A DNA stretch of 6,160 nucleotides, from contig CAZBWH010000118.1 in NCBI GenBank assembly GCA_964495595.1, positions 1 through 6,160 on the forward strand, in the 5' to 3' direction. Each line of letters starts with the position of its first letter. Position 1 is the stretch's first letter. A program made the translations under genes and the position numbers. Shown here piece after piece: positions 1-5,383 of the stretch. The notes under the pieces are model-generated. The model had not been told where the DNA came from. It did not search any database and worked only from the letters and a program-made list of their open reading frames with translations. This DNA comes from CALMFQ01 sp964495595. Lineage in GTDB: Bacteria; Pseudomonadota; Gammaproteobacteria; Burkholderiales; SCOH01.

Positions 1-16
1 TGGCAGGGAAAGACTG

Positions 17-400
17 GTGCGCCGGGAGGGGGCGCCAGCGATTCCCAGGCTTGGGCGTATTGTCCAGTTTGGCGGCTACCAGGTGGATTACCGTCTTGAC
101 GAGGCCTCGCCAAAGCTGCGGGATGCGCTGCTGGCTTTTCTGGCGGAACGGTTCGGCGCGGCGATCGTGCCATCCGTGCCCGGCGATTCGGTCAATCCCG
201 ACATGCGACTGAGCATGCGTGGCTGGCAGTACATCGTCCGGCATTCACAGCGCGACAAGGTGTTAATCTTGTATTTTCCATCAGTGCGTTACGCCGAAGA
301 GGCCGAGGCGTATGCCCATCTGAAGGAGGCAGCGCAAACGTTCAACGCGGCGCTGGCTGCGGGCCGGCATCAGGATTTGTTTGATGGAGGTGGCCAATGA
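17..400 (+). CDS. Hypothetical protein, 5' end uncertain (possibly cut by the window edge)
   Basis: I do not recognise this protein. The frame is open from base 2 to the TGA at 398-400, so the gene may begin outside the window. The first usable start inside is GTG at 17, with a plausible AGGGA ribosome site at 5-9, giving 127 residues. The product looks soluble: no signal peptide or membrane segment is visible. A hydrophobic strand (KVLILYFPSVRY, about residues 81-92) is followed by an alanine- and glutamate-rich helix (about 93-115), so a small alpha/beta fold is likely. The sequence looks like real coding DNA, with a balanced mix of charged and hydrophobic residues and no low-complexity runs. 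Its stop overlaps the next ORF by ATGA, and the binding-protein genes follow in the same direction, so it may be the tail of a regulatory or accessory gene of that cluster. That role is inference only. Confidence 0.6.
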   Translation: MRREGAPAIPRLGRIVQFGGYQVDYRLDEASPKLRDALLAFLAERFGAAIVPSVPGDSVNPDMRLSMRGWQYIVRHSQRDKVLILYFPSVRYAEEAEAYAHLKEAAQTFNAALAAGRHQDLFDGGGQ

Positions 401-603
401 TTCTGGCGGCCTGTCGGACCAGAGTGATCGGCGCCCCATTCGCGCAGTGGTCATCCGCCCTTGAACATTGCTCGCCCGCCATTGCGGTCTACACTGGATT
501 TTGCGGGCCTGGTCAAGGCGGGGGCAGGTTGCTTGGCGTCACTGACCGCCTGCGCATAACCGCTCATCCGGCCAGGGGTCGGCCAACGCGGGTGGATCAC
601 TGA
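397..603 (+). CDS. Small hypothetical ORF overlapping the upstream gene (68 aa, doubtful)
   Basis: This ORF starts at ATG 397 inside the stop codon of the preceding gene (ATGA overlap). GGAGG at 386-390, six bases upstream, is a good ribosome site. That arrangement is typical of translational coupling. It ends at 603, only 16 bases before the start of the binding-protein gene. Against it, the 68-residue product is rich in Arg, Gly, Pro and Cys, has no recognisable domain, signal peptide or membrane helix, and uses uncommon codons (AGA, ATA, two AGG). It could be a small coupled protein, a decayed gene remnant, or simply the leader region of the downstream gene. If it is not coding, then 401-619 is an intergenic stretch of about 220 bases in which I see no convincing promoter. 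Confidence 0.3.
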   Translation: MILAACRTRVIGAPFAQWSSALEHCSPAIAVYTGFCGPGQGGGRLLGVTDRLRITAHPARGRPTRVDH

Positions 604-606
604 ATC

Positions 607-613
607 GAGGAGA
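607..613 (+). promoter_or_regulatory. Ribosome binding site that selects a GTG start
   Basis: GAGGAGA lies six bases before GTG 620. The nearer ATG at 615 is out of frame and meets a stop after six codons, so it cannot start the binding protein. The spacing and the signal peptide that begins right after GTG 620 both support the GTG start. Confidence 0.65.
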
Positions 614-619
614 CATGTC

Positions 620-1831
620 GTGCGCAACATACTGAAATCCTTGCTGGTCGGTACGTGCTTCAGTTTGGCCGGAGCGGCCTTTGCCGGCGAGCAACTGGTC
701 ATCGACTTCATGGTGTCGAGTGGCCCGCAGCGAACCGAATGGAACAAACTGCTGGGTGCTTTCAAAAAAGCCAATCCGGACGTCGAGGTCAAGCAGAGCG
801 AGCATCCGCAGGAGGCTTACAAGAAGAATTTCTACGATCGAATCAAAACCACCAAAGTGGATGTGGCGTTCTGGTTTGCTGGCGCGCAGTTGTCCAGAGC
901 CAAGGACAGCGGCTTGCTCAGACCGATCGATGAAACCGGTAGCCAAATGGTCAGCAATCGCTTTGCCCCGGCGACCGTCAAGGCGGTGAGCTTTGGCAGC
1001 GATGTGTATGGTTTGCCACTGTCGTACTACCAATGGGGTTTTTTCTACAAGAAATCCCTGTTTGCCAGACACGGTCTGACCCCGCCCAAGACCTGGGACG
1101 AATTCAAGGCCATGGCCGAAAAACTGAAGGCTGCGGGTATCAAGCCTACTCAGGTTGGTGCGAAGAACGGCTGGCCGGCGATGGCATGGTTTGATTACCT
1201 GAATATGCGCATCAACGGCCTGCAGTTCCATCACGATCTGCTCAGCGGCAAGGCATCATTCAACGACCCCAAGGTGGTGAAGGTTTTCGAGACCTGGAAA
1301 GACATGCTGGCCAGTGGCTATTTTGAAGAAAAGAGCCCCAAGCTCGACTGGGACGAGGTCTTGCCGTACTTGTACCGGGATTTGATCGGCGTGTCGTTGA
1401 TGGGCGCGTTTGCCGCCACCAAGTTCGCTCCCGAAGTGGCTGCGGATATCGGCTTTTTCCCCTTCCCCAGCCTGAGCAGCAAGGAAAAGAGCGAAGATGC
1501 TCCGCTGGATATTCTGGTCTTCCCGGCCAGTGGCAAGAATCCGGGCGCCTTGGCCCGGTTTATCAAGTTCATGTCCGAGCATCCGGCGTTCAATGATTTC
1601 AACGAAGCCACGCAGTTGATTTCGCCACGGCTGGATGCTCCGCCAAGCAAGAGCGCCGTCCTGGCCACCGGCAAAACCTTGCTGCACGGCGCGACGGGCA
1701 TCAGTTTCTTCTTCGACCGCAACGCATCACCCCGGCTAGCCGAGGCTGGCAACAAGGCCTTTGTCGAGTTTCTGACGCCTCCGCACGATGTCGCCAAAGT
1801 GACCGCAGCGCTAGCTGCGGCGAGCAAGTAA
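620..1831 (+). CDS. Extracellular solute-binding protein, family 1 (CUT1-type sugar ABC transporter binding protein)
   Basis: This is a periplasmic binding protein of the type that feeds oligosaccharides or polyol sugars to CUT1 ABC importers. Its 403 residues fit the family's usual length of about 400-430. Residues 1-22 are a Sec signal peptide (basic n-region RNILK, hydrophobic core, predicted cleavage AFA|GEQ). The mature N-terminus follows the family pattern: a beta strand (LVIDFMVS), then a helix with EWNKLLGAFKKANPDVEV. The hallmark segment is at residues 143-162, YKKSLFARHGL..PKTWDEF, matching the usual Y-N-K-x-L-F...GL-x-P-P-x-T-W-E-E-F. Many aromatic residues (several Trp, Phe, Tyr) suit stacking on sugar rings. 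No permease or ATPase gene is present in this window; the next gene, 63 bases downstream, is another binding protein. The substrate cannot be told from sequence. It may serve a transporter encoded elsewhere or present ligand to a membrane sensor. Confidence 0.9.
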   Translation: MRNILKSLLVGTCFSLAGAAFAGEQLVIDFMVSSGPQRTEWNKLLGAFKKANPDVEVKQSEHPQEAYKKNFYDRIKTTKVDVAFWFAGAQLSRAKDSGLLRPIDETGSQMVSNRFAPATVKAVSFGSDVYGLPLSYYQWGFFYKKSLFARHGLTPPKTWDEFKAMAEKLKAAGIKPTQVGAKNGWPAMAWFDYLNMRINGLQFHHDLLSGKASFNDPKVVKVFETWKDMLASGYFEEKSPKLDWDEVLPYLYRDLIGVSLMGAFAATKFAPEVAADIGFFPFPSLSSKEKSEDAPLDILVFPASGKNPGALARFIKFMSEHPAFNDFNEATQLISPRLDAPPSKSAVLATGKTLLHGATGISFFFDRNASPRLAEAGNKAFVEFLTPPHDVAKVTAALAAASK

Positions 1832-1866
1832 ACGAAGCTGCTGCCGAAGCTTGCGCGTGCAGCAGC
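1803..1866 (+). other. Two adjacent inverted repeats at the end of the binding-protein gene and in the following spacer
   Basis: The last codons of the first binding-protein gene contain CCGCAGC-GCTA-GCTGCGG (1803-1820), a 7-base-pair stem with a four-base loop. The spacer then holds GCTGCTGC (1837-1844) and GCAGCAGC (1859-1866), an 8-base-pair stem with a 14-base loop. No T-run follows either, so these do not look like intrinsic terminators. The arms share the GCAGC/GCTGC core, so they could also pair across the two hairpins. A role in stabilising the upstream mRNA or setting relative expression is possible but unproven. Confidence 0.4.
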
Positions 1867-1894
1867 CATCGATCACCGTTGAGGGAGGCGAGCC

Positions 1895-3046
1895 ATGATT
1901 TACTCGGGTGCCGGACTTCGCTGGCGCCGCATGTCAAACATGGCATGGGTGATCTGCGTATTGTGTTTTTCCGTCGCGTGTCATGCCAAAGCCGAGCTGC
2001 GAGTGGCTTTCGTTAACCCGGATAGTCCGGGCAATCCGTTCTGGGACGCGGTGACACACTTCATGCAAGCGGCTGCGCGAAGTTTGAATATCCAGTTGCA
2101 AGTCCATTACGGCGAAAAAAACCGCTATCTGGCAACCAGGCGAGCCATTCAGGCGGTCCGGTCTGCGACCAGACCGGACTATCTGATCTTCGTGTATCAG
2201 GCGGGACAGGGGCCGGAGGTGCTGAAAGCGGCAGAATCGGCCAAGGTGTATTCGTACATAATCAACACCGATATTGTCGATGGAGAAAAGGCACTGGTCG
2301 GCAAGCCAAGGGAAAAATACCGTTACTGGCTGGGGCACATGTCTCCTGACGATATCAAGGCCGGGAAAGACCTGGCTGAACAACTGATTGCAGCCGCCAG
2401 GGAGAAAGGTCGGTGGGCGGGTGATCAACGCATTCGGGTTGTGGCGTTGAGCGGAAGCAGGGATTCTTCAGCCGCCCTGGATCGTAACAAGGGGCTGGAG
2501 CAAGCGCTCGCGGCGCATCCTGATGTTGAACTGCAGCAACTGCTGTTCAATAACTGGGACCCGGACTTGACCCGCAAGCAAATGCCGGCGCTGCTTCAGC
2601 GTTTTCCCGATACGGCAGTGGTGTGGACCGCCAGCGACGGGATGGCGCTGGGTGCAGCGGAGGGTGCGACATCCGGGGCGCCGCTGCTGATTGGCGGCAT
2701 CGACTGGACCAACGAGGGCATTGTTGCCGTTCGCGACGGGAATCTGGTGGCTACCGTCGGTGGGCACTTCATGGAGGGCGGGCTGGCGCTGGTGCTATTG
2801 AATGACCATCACCGCGGCATCGACTTTGCTGCCGAAGGCGTCATCCTCAGGTCGAGAATGCAGGTCATCCATCAAGCCAATGTCCAGGCCTATTGGCAGG
2901 CGCTGGGTGATCAGCGCTGGGACAAAATTGATTTTCGCAAGCTGTCGAAGTCCGCTAACCCGGATGTGAAAAAATATGACTTCAGCCTGACCGCCATCCT
3001 TAATTCAGTCGCCAGAAAATTGCCGCCGAGCCTGGAAAGGCGTTAA
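1895..3046 (+). CDS. Periplasmic binding protein, ribose/galactose (type I, Peripla_BP_4-like) class
   Basis: This 383-residue protein belongs to the periplasmic binding proteins with the LacI/RbsB fold, which bind sugars or, in relatives such as LuxP, signal molecules. ATG 1895 is supported by GAGGGAGG at 1881-1888, six bases upstream. The N-terminus has a basic stretch (RWRR, 9-12), a hydrophobic core (about 16-29) and a likely cleavage site AKA|EL after residue 33. Cys29 is preceded by SVA, a poor lipobox, so a soluble periplasmic form is more likely than a lipoprotein. The mature protein opens with the family's first strand (LRVAFVNPD), then NPFWDAV (47-53), a Rossmann-like series (PDYLIFVYQAG, VVALSGSRDSSAA) and the late strand GGIDWTNEG (267-275) before VRDGNLVATVGG. 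No transmembrane or ATPase partner is present. Members of this class occur with ABC importers and with sensor kinases or cyclic-di-GMP enzymes, so transport and sensing both remain open. Confidence 0.85.
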   Translation: MIYSGAGLRWRRMSNMAWVICVLCFSVACHAKAELRVAFVNPDSPGNPFWDAVTHFMQAAARSLNIQLQVHYGEKNRYLATRRAIQAVRSATRPDYLIFVYQAGQGPEVLKAAESAKVYSYIINTDIVDGEKALVGKPREKYRYWLGHMSPDDIKAGKDLAEQLIAAAREKGRWAGDQRIRVVALSGSRDSSAALDRNKGLEQALAAHPDVELQQLLFNNWDPDLTRKQMPALLQRFPDTAVVWTASDGMALGAAEGATSGAPLLIGGIDWTNEGIVAVRDGNLVATVGGHFMEGGLALVLLNDHHRGIDFAAEGVILRSRMQVIHQANVQAYWQALGDQRWDKIDFRKLSKSANPDVKKYDFSLTAILNSVARKLPPSLERR

Positions 3047-3204
3047 TGCGGAAACCGCCTTGTGCCCAGGCATGTCCGGCACAAGCGTGCATCTCCCTGC
3101 TGCAAGCCAGTACCAGAGCGGCTTGCAGGCCGGTGCCTTGGCTTGCCTTGCGCCGTGAAAATGCTGGATTCACCGCCGATGGCAATGGCCAGCGCAAAAA
3201 ATAA
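3046..3204 (+). CDS. Possible 52-codon ORF overlapping the preceding stop (doubtful)
   Basis: ATG 3046 shares its first base with the TAA stop of the second binding-protein gene (TAATG). AAAGG at 3036-3040 lies five bases upstream, and the frame stays open to TAA 3202-3204. The product begins MRKPPCAQACPAQAC, has four cysteines (6, 10, 15, 27) and ends GQRKK. It has no signal peptide, membrane segment or recognised domain. Two strong inverted repeats fall inside it, which argues that the DNA is shaped for RNA structure rather than protein. The overlap could be chance. Treat it as a candidate only. Confidence 0.15.
   Translation: MRKPPCAQACPAQACISLLQASTRAACRPVPWLALRRENAGFTADGNGQRKK
3059..3085 (+). 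terminator. Perfect hairpin just after the second binding-protein gene (terminator-like, no T-tract)
   Basis: CTTGTGCC (3059-3066) and GGCACAAG (3078-3085) form an 8-base-pair perfect stem with an 11-base loop, 12 bases beyond the stop codon. The place is right for the end of an operon. The bases that follow (CGTGCATCTCC) contain no T-run, so a classic intrinsic terminator is not supported. It could act as an mRNA 3'-end stabiliser or a Rho-associated end. Confidence 0.4.
3100..3128 (+). repeat. Second perfect inverted repeat in the same spacer
   Basis: CTGCAAGCC (3100-3108) and GGCTTGCAG (3120-3128) form a 9-base-pair perfect stem, also with an 11-base loop. It sits 14 bases after the first hairpin. 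It may be a backup transcription end, an operator or part of a structured leader for the glycosidase gene. No T-run follows. Confidence 0.4.
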
Positions 3205-3295
3205 GATCTGGGTGTGAATTCCTGGTGCCGGATTGTGCGTGCTGCATCGGTGAAACGTGAACCGGCCGAGCCGCGGCAGAAGCGACCTTGATTGC
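3129..3295 (+). other. Rest of the spacer before the glycosidase gene: no clear promoter
   Basis: This stretch should hold the promoter of the glycosidase gene if the gene is not read through from upstream. The best -10-like hexamer is TAAGAT at 3202-3207, but no good -35 stands 16-18 bases before it. A heptamer GGCTTGC occurs at 3120-3126 and again at 3140-3146, 20 bases apart (two helical turns), which might be an operator but is short enough to be chance. Confidence 0.2.
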
Positions 3296-3299
3296 GGAG
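3296..3299 (+). promoter_or_regulatory. Ribosome binding site that selects ATG 3306 over TTG 3288
   Basis: GGAG at 3296-3299 lies six bases before ATG 3306. The longer frame from TTG 3288 would place this site inside the coding region, and no comparable ribosome site precedes TTG 3288. The start at 3306 is therefore preferred. Confidence 0.6.
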
Positions 3300-3305
3300 T
3301 TAAAT

Positions 3306-5294
3306 ATGGCTGATTGTCGTCGATTCAAAGGGTTGTGTGGTGTATCGCAGCGCAGCAAGGTGACGGTACTGGCCGCTGTCTGGATCCTGGCCGGGTGTGT
3401 GGGAGGCGGAGGGGGTGACGATGGCGGGGTAGCCACAACCATAACAGGAACAGGAACAGGAACAGGAACGGCGGTGGCCGTCGCCAGTGTCAGCCTCAGC
3501 CCGGCCAGCAACACCCTTGACGTAGGCGGCAGTTATTCTCTGGCGGCGAGTCTGAGCGATGCGTCGGGCCAGCCACTGACTGGCCGTAACGTGAGCTGGA
3601 CTTCCTCCAGCCAGGCGGTGGCCAGCGTCACCGACAGCGGCACGGTGACCGGGCTGGCGGCAGGGAATGTAACAATTACCGCTACCGTCGAAGGCCGGAG
3701 CACCAGCGCGCTGCTGACGGTGGTGGATGGCAGCTCGGCGGCAGCACTGGTCAAGCTGGATGCAGGGAGCGTTTCCGGCAGTGTGCGCGATTTACTGGGG
3801 GTTAACAAGCGGCCGACAGCCAGTGCGCAGGCCAGCGCAGGTGCGCAGACGACCGGTAGCCGCTGGGATGGTCGTTCGCTGTACCAAGCCTTTGGCGTGT
3901 CGCAGGTACGGCTGCACGATGCCGGAGTGGATCTGTGCACCACTTACACTGCGGCCATCAAACTGAATACAGGGGTGTCGCCCGCGCAGCCCGTCACGGG
4001 CTGTACCTTGCGGGGCAGCGGATCGGTGCCGCATTTCAACTGGACGCCGGCTTCGTCGGCCGATGCCGATCTGAACAATCCGGCCAATTACGACTTTACC
4101 GAAGTGGATGCCGCGATCAACGAAGCGCTGGCGACCGGGGCCCGCATCTATCTGCGCCTGGGCGAAAGCTACAACGGCCCCAATGATACGGACGACCCGG
4201 TGGCATGGGCCAAGGTGGCAAGCAATATCTATCGCCACGTCATCGGTGAGTTCAAACCGTCCAGCGGCATCGCCGTCGATCCGGCTTATGTCGAAGTGCA
4301 TAACGAGCCCGATGGCGGCTTCTGGCGTGGCAGTCAGGCGACCTTCAACACCCTGTTCACCGAAACCGCCAGCCGTGTGCGTGCCGCAGCCACTGCGGCT
4401 GGGCGCACGGTAAAACTGGGTGGAGCGGGATTTACCCGCAGCGTGCTGACCAGCTCGACCAAAGCGGGCAACCCGGCCAACAACTTCATCGCCAATGTCG
4501 GCGCCGGCACGCTCGATTTCTATTCCGCGCATTTGTACGATTCCTGCGCCAGCAAGGCAACGCTGGCCAGCTCTGCGGCTTTCCTGCGCAACCTGCGGGC
4601 GCTGGTCGACAGCCAGGGCGGCAGCAACAAACCATTGCATATTTCGGAATGGAATATCGGGCTTGGCTCGCAGTGTGGCAATGCGCAGTATGGCGAGCCA
4701 CGCATGGCGTCGTATGCCAGCGGAGTGCTGACCCTGATGCAGGATCCGGCGCAGGCGATCGAGGCGGCACATTTCTACGCCGGCATGCCGATCATGGCGC
4801 TGTTTGATTTCACCTTGGCCAGTAATGCGGTGCGCATCAACCCGTCAGCCTGGGCCTTCTGGGCACATCGGCGCCTGTCCGGCGGCAGCCTGCTGGCGAC
4901 CCAAGTTTGCCCGGCCGGCACCGGGTGTGTGGCAGGCTACGCAGCCGAAGGGGCGCCGGTAGTGGCACTTGGCGCACAGAGCGGTTCGGGCAGCAGCCTG
5001 GTACGTCGGGCCGTGGTGACCAACGACAGCGCGAGCGCGGTGGCCTATACCCTGCAGGTGAACAACCTTGCCAGCGGCACGATCAATGCCGTGGTCTACA
5101 CCCCGCCGGGTTCAGCGCAGGACGTGGCAGCCCAAGGCAATCCGCTGACCCCTGACCCCACAGCGCTGAACAGCCTGCTGGCATTCCCTGTCCAGCAAAC
5201 TCGCTCGGCACTGGTCGTAAAGGGCGGGCAAGTACAGCTGACGCTGACCGTGCCGGCCTACGGATTACAGCTGGTGGAGTTGCGGGCGCCGTGA
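3306..5294 (+). CDS. Surface lipoprotein with BIG2 Ig-like domain and GH39-like (clan GH-A) glycoside hydrolase domain
   Basis: This 662-residue protein probably hydrolyses a polysaccharide or glycoside at the cell surface. Residues 1-31 form a lipoprotein signal ending in the lipobox LAGC (Cys31). The +2 residue is Val, not Asp, so outer-membrane sorting is expected. A Gly/Asp-rich tether and a Thr-Gly repeat (47-54) lead to a BIG2-type Ig-like domain (about 59-141). The catalytic domain (about 150-520) shows TIM-barrel clan GH-A landmarks: GVNKRP (165-170), VRLHDAG (201-207), YDFTEVD, IYLRLGES, VEVHNEPDGGFW with the likely acid/base Glu334, LDFYSAHLY with His409, and HISEWN with the likely nucleophile Glu448. 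The 114-residue gap between the two Glu fits GH39. The strand-rich C-terminus (about 540-662) resembles the accessory beta domain of such enzymes. GH39 includes beta-xylosidases, alpha-L-iduronidases and exopolysaccharide hydrolases such as PslG; the substrate here is unknown. The N-terminal TTG 3288 alternative adds six residues and is less likely. Confidence 0.85.
   Translation: MADCRRFKGLCGVSQRSKVTVLAAVWILAGCVGGGGGDDGGVATTITGTGTGTGTAVAVASVSLSPASNTLDVGGSYSLAASLSDASGQPLTGRNVSWTSSSQAVASVTDSGTVTGLAAGNVTITATVEGRSTSALLTVVDGSSAAALVKLDAGSVSGSVRDLLGVNKRPTASAQASAGAQTTGSRWDGRSLYQAFGVSQVRLHDAGVDLCTTYTAAIKLNTGVSPAQPVTGCTLRGSGSVPHFNWTPASSADADLNNPANYDFTEVDAAINEALATGARIYLRLGESYNGPNDTDDPVAWAKVASNIYRHVIGEFKPSSGIAVDPAYVEVHNEPDGGFWRGSQATFNTLFTETASRVRAAATAAGRTVKLGGAGFTRSVLTSSTKAGNPANNFIANVGAGTLDFYSAHLYDSCASKATLASSAAFLRNLRALVDSQGGSNKPLHISEWNIGLGSQCGNAQYGEPRMASYASGVLTLMQDPAQAIEAAHFYAGMPIMALFDFTLASNAVRINPSAWAFWAHRRLSGGSLLATQVCPAGTGCVAGYAAEGAPVVALGAQSGSGSSLVRRAVVTNDSASAVAYTLQVNNLASGTINAVVYTPPGSAQDVAAQGNPLTPDPTALNSLLAFPVQQTRSALVVKGGQVQLTLTVPAYGLQLVELRAP
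3444..3467 (+). repeat. In-frame hexanucleotide tandem repeat (ACAGGA x4)
   Basis: Four perfect copies of ACAGGA encode Thr-Gly-Thr-Gly-Thr-Gly-Thr-Gly in the tether between the lipidated Cys31 and the BIG2 domain, followed by a diverged ACG. The unit is six bases, so copy-number change would lengthen or shorten the linker without shifting the frame. Confidence 0.8.
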
Positions 5295-5295
5295 T

Positions 5296-5311
5296 CCGGC
5301 CGTACGGCTGG
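5296..5311 (+). repeat. Short inverted repeat right after the glycosidase stop codon
   Basis: CCGGCC-GTAC-GGCTGG folds into a 6-base-pair stem (one G-T wobble) with a GTAC loop, starting two bases after the TGA. No T-run follows on the + strand, so it is at best a weak 3'-end element of the glycosidase transcript. Confidence 0.3.
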
Positions 5312-5343
5312 CGATCAAGGTGCAGATCTCCAAGGCGCTGAAA

Positions 5344-5379
5344 CCAGGCCGGAACGGCTGCGGCGCCGCGCCGGCCGGG
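5344..5379 (-). terminator. Terminator-like hairpin for the Do-type protease gene
   Basis: On the plus strand GGCCGG (5347-5352) pairs with CCGGCC (5371-5376). An inner CGGC (5355-5358) pairs with GCCG (5365-5368) across a 2x2 internal loop, and an outer CC/GG pair (5344-5345, 5378-5379) extends the stem past one mismatch. Read on the - strand it begins four bases after the protease stop and is followed by TTTC, a short T-tract. It fits an intrinsic terminator between convergent genes, weak in its T-run but very GC-rich in the stem. Confidence 0.5.
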
Positions 5380-5383
5380 CGGA

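Noticed and set aside
14..38. GC-rich hairpin at the left edge (GCGCC / GGCGC with a bulged CTG / CAG extension)
   Set aside because: It is short, bulged and made only of GC-rich words; such stems are common by chance here and the upstream context is missing.
468..495. Possible sigma-70 promoter TTGCTC / TACACT with 16-base spacing before the first binding-protein gene
   Set aside because: Only three of six -35 and four of six -10 positions match, which is expected by chance in a region of this size.
1918..1940. Later start at ATG 1931 (Met13) for the second binding protein
   Set aside because: No ribosome site precedes it, while ATG 1895 has a strong one, and the Arg residues between the two starts provide the basic n-region of the signal peptide.
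1979..1984. Lipoprotein modification of the second binding protein at Cys29
   Set aside because: The preceding residues SVA do not fit the lipobox (Leu or Val expected at -3), and an AKA|EL type I cleavage site lies just downstream.
3223..3238. Sigma-54-like TGG...TGTGC element before the glycosidase gene
   Set aside because: The GG and GC elements are separated by 11 bases instead of the required 10, and the flanking consensus is poor.
3792..4772. Long open frame of 326 codons on the - strand inside the glycosidase gene
   Set aside because: It is antisense to a gene with clear catalytic motifs and domain structure; long antisense frames are common in GC-rich coding DNA. The product shows no recognisable domain.
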